Shown here: positions 35,116 to 36,612 of the stretch, piece by piece
Layout of the letters: every line of letters begins with the position of its first letter
Position numbering within the stretch: the stretch's first letter is position 1
Source of the DNA: an uncultured Candidatus Poseidoniales archaeon
Lineage (GTDB): Archaea > Thermoplasmatota > Poseidoniia > Poseidoniales > Thalassarchaeaceae
Direction of reading: 5' to 3'
DNA: 36,612 bases
NCBI GenBank assembly: GCA_902511005.1
Contig: CABXDN010000012.1
Span: 1-36,612 of the forward strand
Notes under the pieces: model-generated
Told to the model about the DNA's origin: nothing
The model's database searches: none
The model's input: only the letters and a program-made list of their open reading frames with translations
Made by a program: the position numbers and the translations under genes

Positions 35116-36612
35116 ATGGGAGAGGGGCTGAATGCCAAAACTTTGACTATAGTCGCATTATTATTCGTCTCTTTCTGTAGTGTGCCTTCTTATGCCCAAG
35201 ATTCTCAAGATGAAAATGAATCTTGTTGTGAAAGTACCGATTTTGATTTATACTTACTAGATGAATCATCTAATGGAAGGTTGTCTCCTTTCGATAATGA
35301 GTTGTCAGATGAATTTTCGGCAACCGTTTCTGCATGGCAACAAGGAGAAATTGAAGTGGGTACATGGGAAGTAATATGGGGTTCTGAAGGAAATTACCCT
35401 ACACAAACCTGGTCATTTACAATCCCTTACAAAGTTGAAGGAGCAGTAGGAGTCACAATAAATTCCACATTAGATATTAGAATTGGAGGGTCTTTTTACT
35501 CAGGTAATGCTGGACCGGCAGGAGTTGAACCAGTCCTAAATGGAGAAGGTGAATTGGAGATTTCAGTTCAGGTCACATCAGGAATGGTAAATGATGGAGA
35601 TAAAGTAGAACTTTCCCTTTCTGTGAATAGTCTACTCTTCTCTAGTCCAACTGCAGAGGCAGGACTGACTTTTTTGTGGGGTTCTGATGATTCAGCCGCT
35701 AAAGTAACTGGCCGCTTACCATTAGTAGATATTAGAATAAAAGATGCAAGTGTCACTTCAGGGCTGGTATATTTCCCAATAAATGTGAATTCCGGATTTG
35801 ATGGAGACATGTGGTCATTATCCACTGGAAGTTTTATGCTCCAAGGTTCACCTCTGACATTAAGCCCTATAGCTACAACATTGGAATCCGGTGTTGAGGT
35901 GACATTTGTCTGGGAAATGCCAGAAAACACTGAGAGTGGAATCTATACTACTGAATTTATAATTTCTCCACAGTCAGGTCTTGAAATTTCTGTATCGAAA
36001 TCACATGAAATAAATATAGGAGATAATAATGGAGGTACTGGAAGCTATTATCCATCTTCAGAACCATTACGAACTAGTGGATCAACAATTAATGTAGAGA
36101 TTGAGGCTGAATTTAAAGGAGATATTATTGAAAAGAGAATTGAGATATCCTTTGACAGTGCAATGTCACAATGGATGAGGTGGGGCATGGATAATATCGG
36201 AAATACAAGTTTAGATTCTAATAGTTGGTGGAAGAATCTTAATTCATATTCAGATTCAGTTGCAACTTCAAATAGAAATAATGGGAAGGTGGATAACGAT
36301 GAACTACTTGCCCTAAGATCACACATTGCAGGTTCATCATCTGATATGAAATCATTTATGCAAAATGGCTTATCATTAGATATTGAATCAATTATAGGGA
36401 TAAATCCTGTAGATTTAGATAGTACTTCTTATGAAATTGACATGGGTGTAACTAGGTCATTTGCCGCCGAAGAAATTACGATAACAATTGACACATCATA
36501 TCCGGTAACAGATAATGTGAGACAACTCTTGATTGAGAATTTCATACGCAATCCTACGAATAATTATTGGAAAGAAGTTAACATAGACGTAGAAATAAAA
36601 ACAACAATGTTG
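35116..36612 (+). CDS. Secreted protein of unknown function (3' truncated by window)
   Basis: An open frame of 499 codons runs to the right edge without a stop. ATG 35116 starts a clear signal peptide (TLTIVALLFVSFCSVPSYA, likely cut after SYA before QDSQDE). Two adjacent cysteines (ESCCES) follow in the mature N-terminus. The rest is beta-rich, with Thr/Ser-dense segments that resemble immunoglobulin-like or CARDB modules. There is also an alpha-rich part around residues 335-430 with tryptophans (SQWMRWGMD, SNSWWKNL) and an NNGKVDNDE stretch weakly like an EF-hand loop, but lacking the usual first two acidic ligands. No enzymatic motif is recognised. It is probably a cell-surface or exported protein like its large neighbours. 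Confidence 0.8.
   Translation, partial: MGEGLNAKTLTIVALLFVSFCSVPSYAQDSQDENESCCESTDFDLYLLDESSNGRLSPFDNELSDEFSATVSAWQQGEIEVGTWEVIWGSEGNYPTQTWSFTIPYKVEGAVGVTINSTLDIRIGGSFYSGNAGPAGVEPVLNGEGELEISVQVTSGMVNDGDKVELSLSVNSLLFSSPTAEAGLTFLWGSDDSAAKVTGRLPLVDIRIKDASVTSGLVYFPINVNSGFDGDMWSLSTGSFMLQGSPLTLSPIATTLESGVEVTFVWEMPENTESGIYTTEFIISPQSGLEISVSKSHEINIGDNNGGTGSYYPSSEPLRTSGSTINVEIEAEFKGDIIEKRIEISFDSAMSQWMRWGMDNIGNTSLDSNSWWKNLNSYSDSVATSNRNNGKVDNDELLALRSHIAGSSSDMKSFMQNGLSLDIESIIGINPVDLDSTSYEIDMGVTRSFAAEEITITIDTSYPVTDNVRQLLIENFIRNPTNNYWKEVNIDVEIKTTML

Overview
The window reads as a low-GC marine archaeon of the Thermoplasmata/Poseidoniales type (Marine Group II or a close relative). This rests on gene content: archaeal aIF6, an RNase P Rpp21/Rpr2 subunit, type II glyceraldehyde-3-phosphate dehydrogenase, archaeal-type PheT and GluRS, a 23S-5S unit with no 16S gene beside it, very large secreted proteins with a C-terminal membrane anchor, and tight gene packing. 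The exact lineage is inferred and was not tested by phylogeny.

Layout. (1) 1-6173 is a respiratory locus: the tail of a small membrane protein, a two-helix membrane protein, a Tat-exported Rieske protein, a b6-type cytochrome b, and a 928-residue fusion of a subunit-IV-like cytochrome b C-terminal half with an HdrD/GlpC-like iron-sulfur module. A small convergent membrane protein, a 2[4Fe-4S] ferredoxin and another small membrane protein follow. (2) 6193-8928, minus strand: asparagine synthase, a tiny membrane ORF, and a CTP-dependent polyprenol/phytol-kinase-like membrane protein. (3) 8955-12536 holds propionate/methylmalonyl-CoA genes on both strands: MeaB-type GTPase and the B12-binding small subunit of methylmalonyl-CoA mutase (minus), then carboxyltransferase, a small PccX-like protein and a biotin carrier (plus). 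Biotin carboxylase, epimerase and the large mutase subunit are not in the window. (4) 12572-13465: a small Cys/His protein and aIF6. (5) 13536-16653, minus strand: 5S and 23S rRNA with visible processing stems. Upstream, 16654-17002 has no ORF but contains a strongly structured, probably transcribed RNA segment and AT-rich promoter/terminator sequence.

(6) 17003-24751, minus strand: an ArsB/NhaD/P-protein-family permease, a CRM/YhbY RNA-binding protein, RNase P subunit Rpr2, adenylate kinase and a 1589-residue membrane-anchored subtilase. (7) 24822-25862, minus: GAPDH. (8) 26024-29335, plus: an unusual glutamate-synthase-related protein with the GXGXG domain at the N-terminus, then PheT. (9) 29347-36612: a small hypothetical protein, a secreted SGNH-hydrolase-like membrane-anchored protein, RNase HII, GluRS, and the first 499 codons of another secreted protein that runs off the window.

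Together these genes suggest an aerobic heterotroph that exports hydrolases, degrades odd-chain or branched substrates through propionyl-CoA, and respires through an unusual Rieske/cytochrome b complex. The most unusual candidate system is that complex. Its cytochrome b carries the YCLGG cysteine that anchors heme c(n)/c(i) in b6f complexes, and its second subunit is covalently fused to two ferredoxin-type clusters and two CCG (HdrB/D-like) cluster domains.
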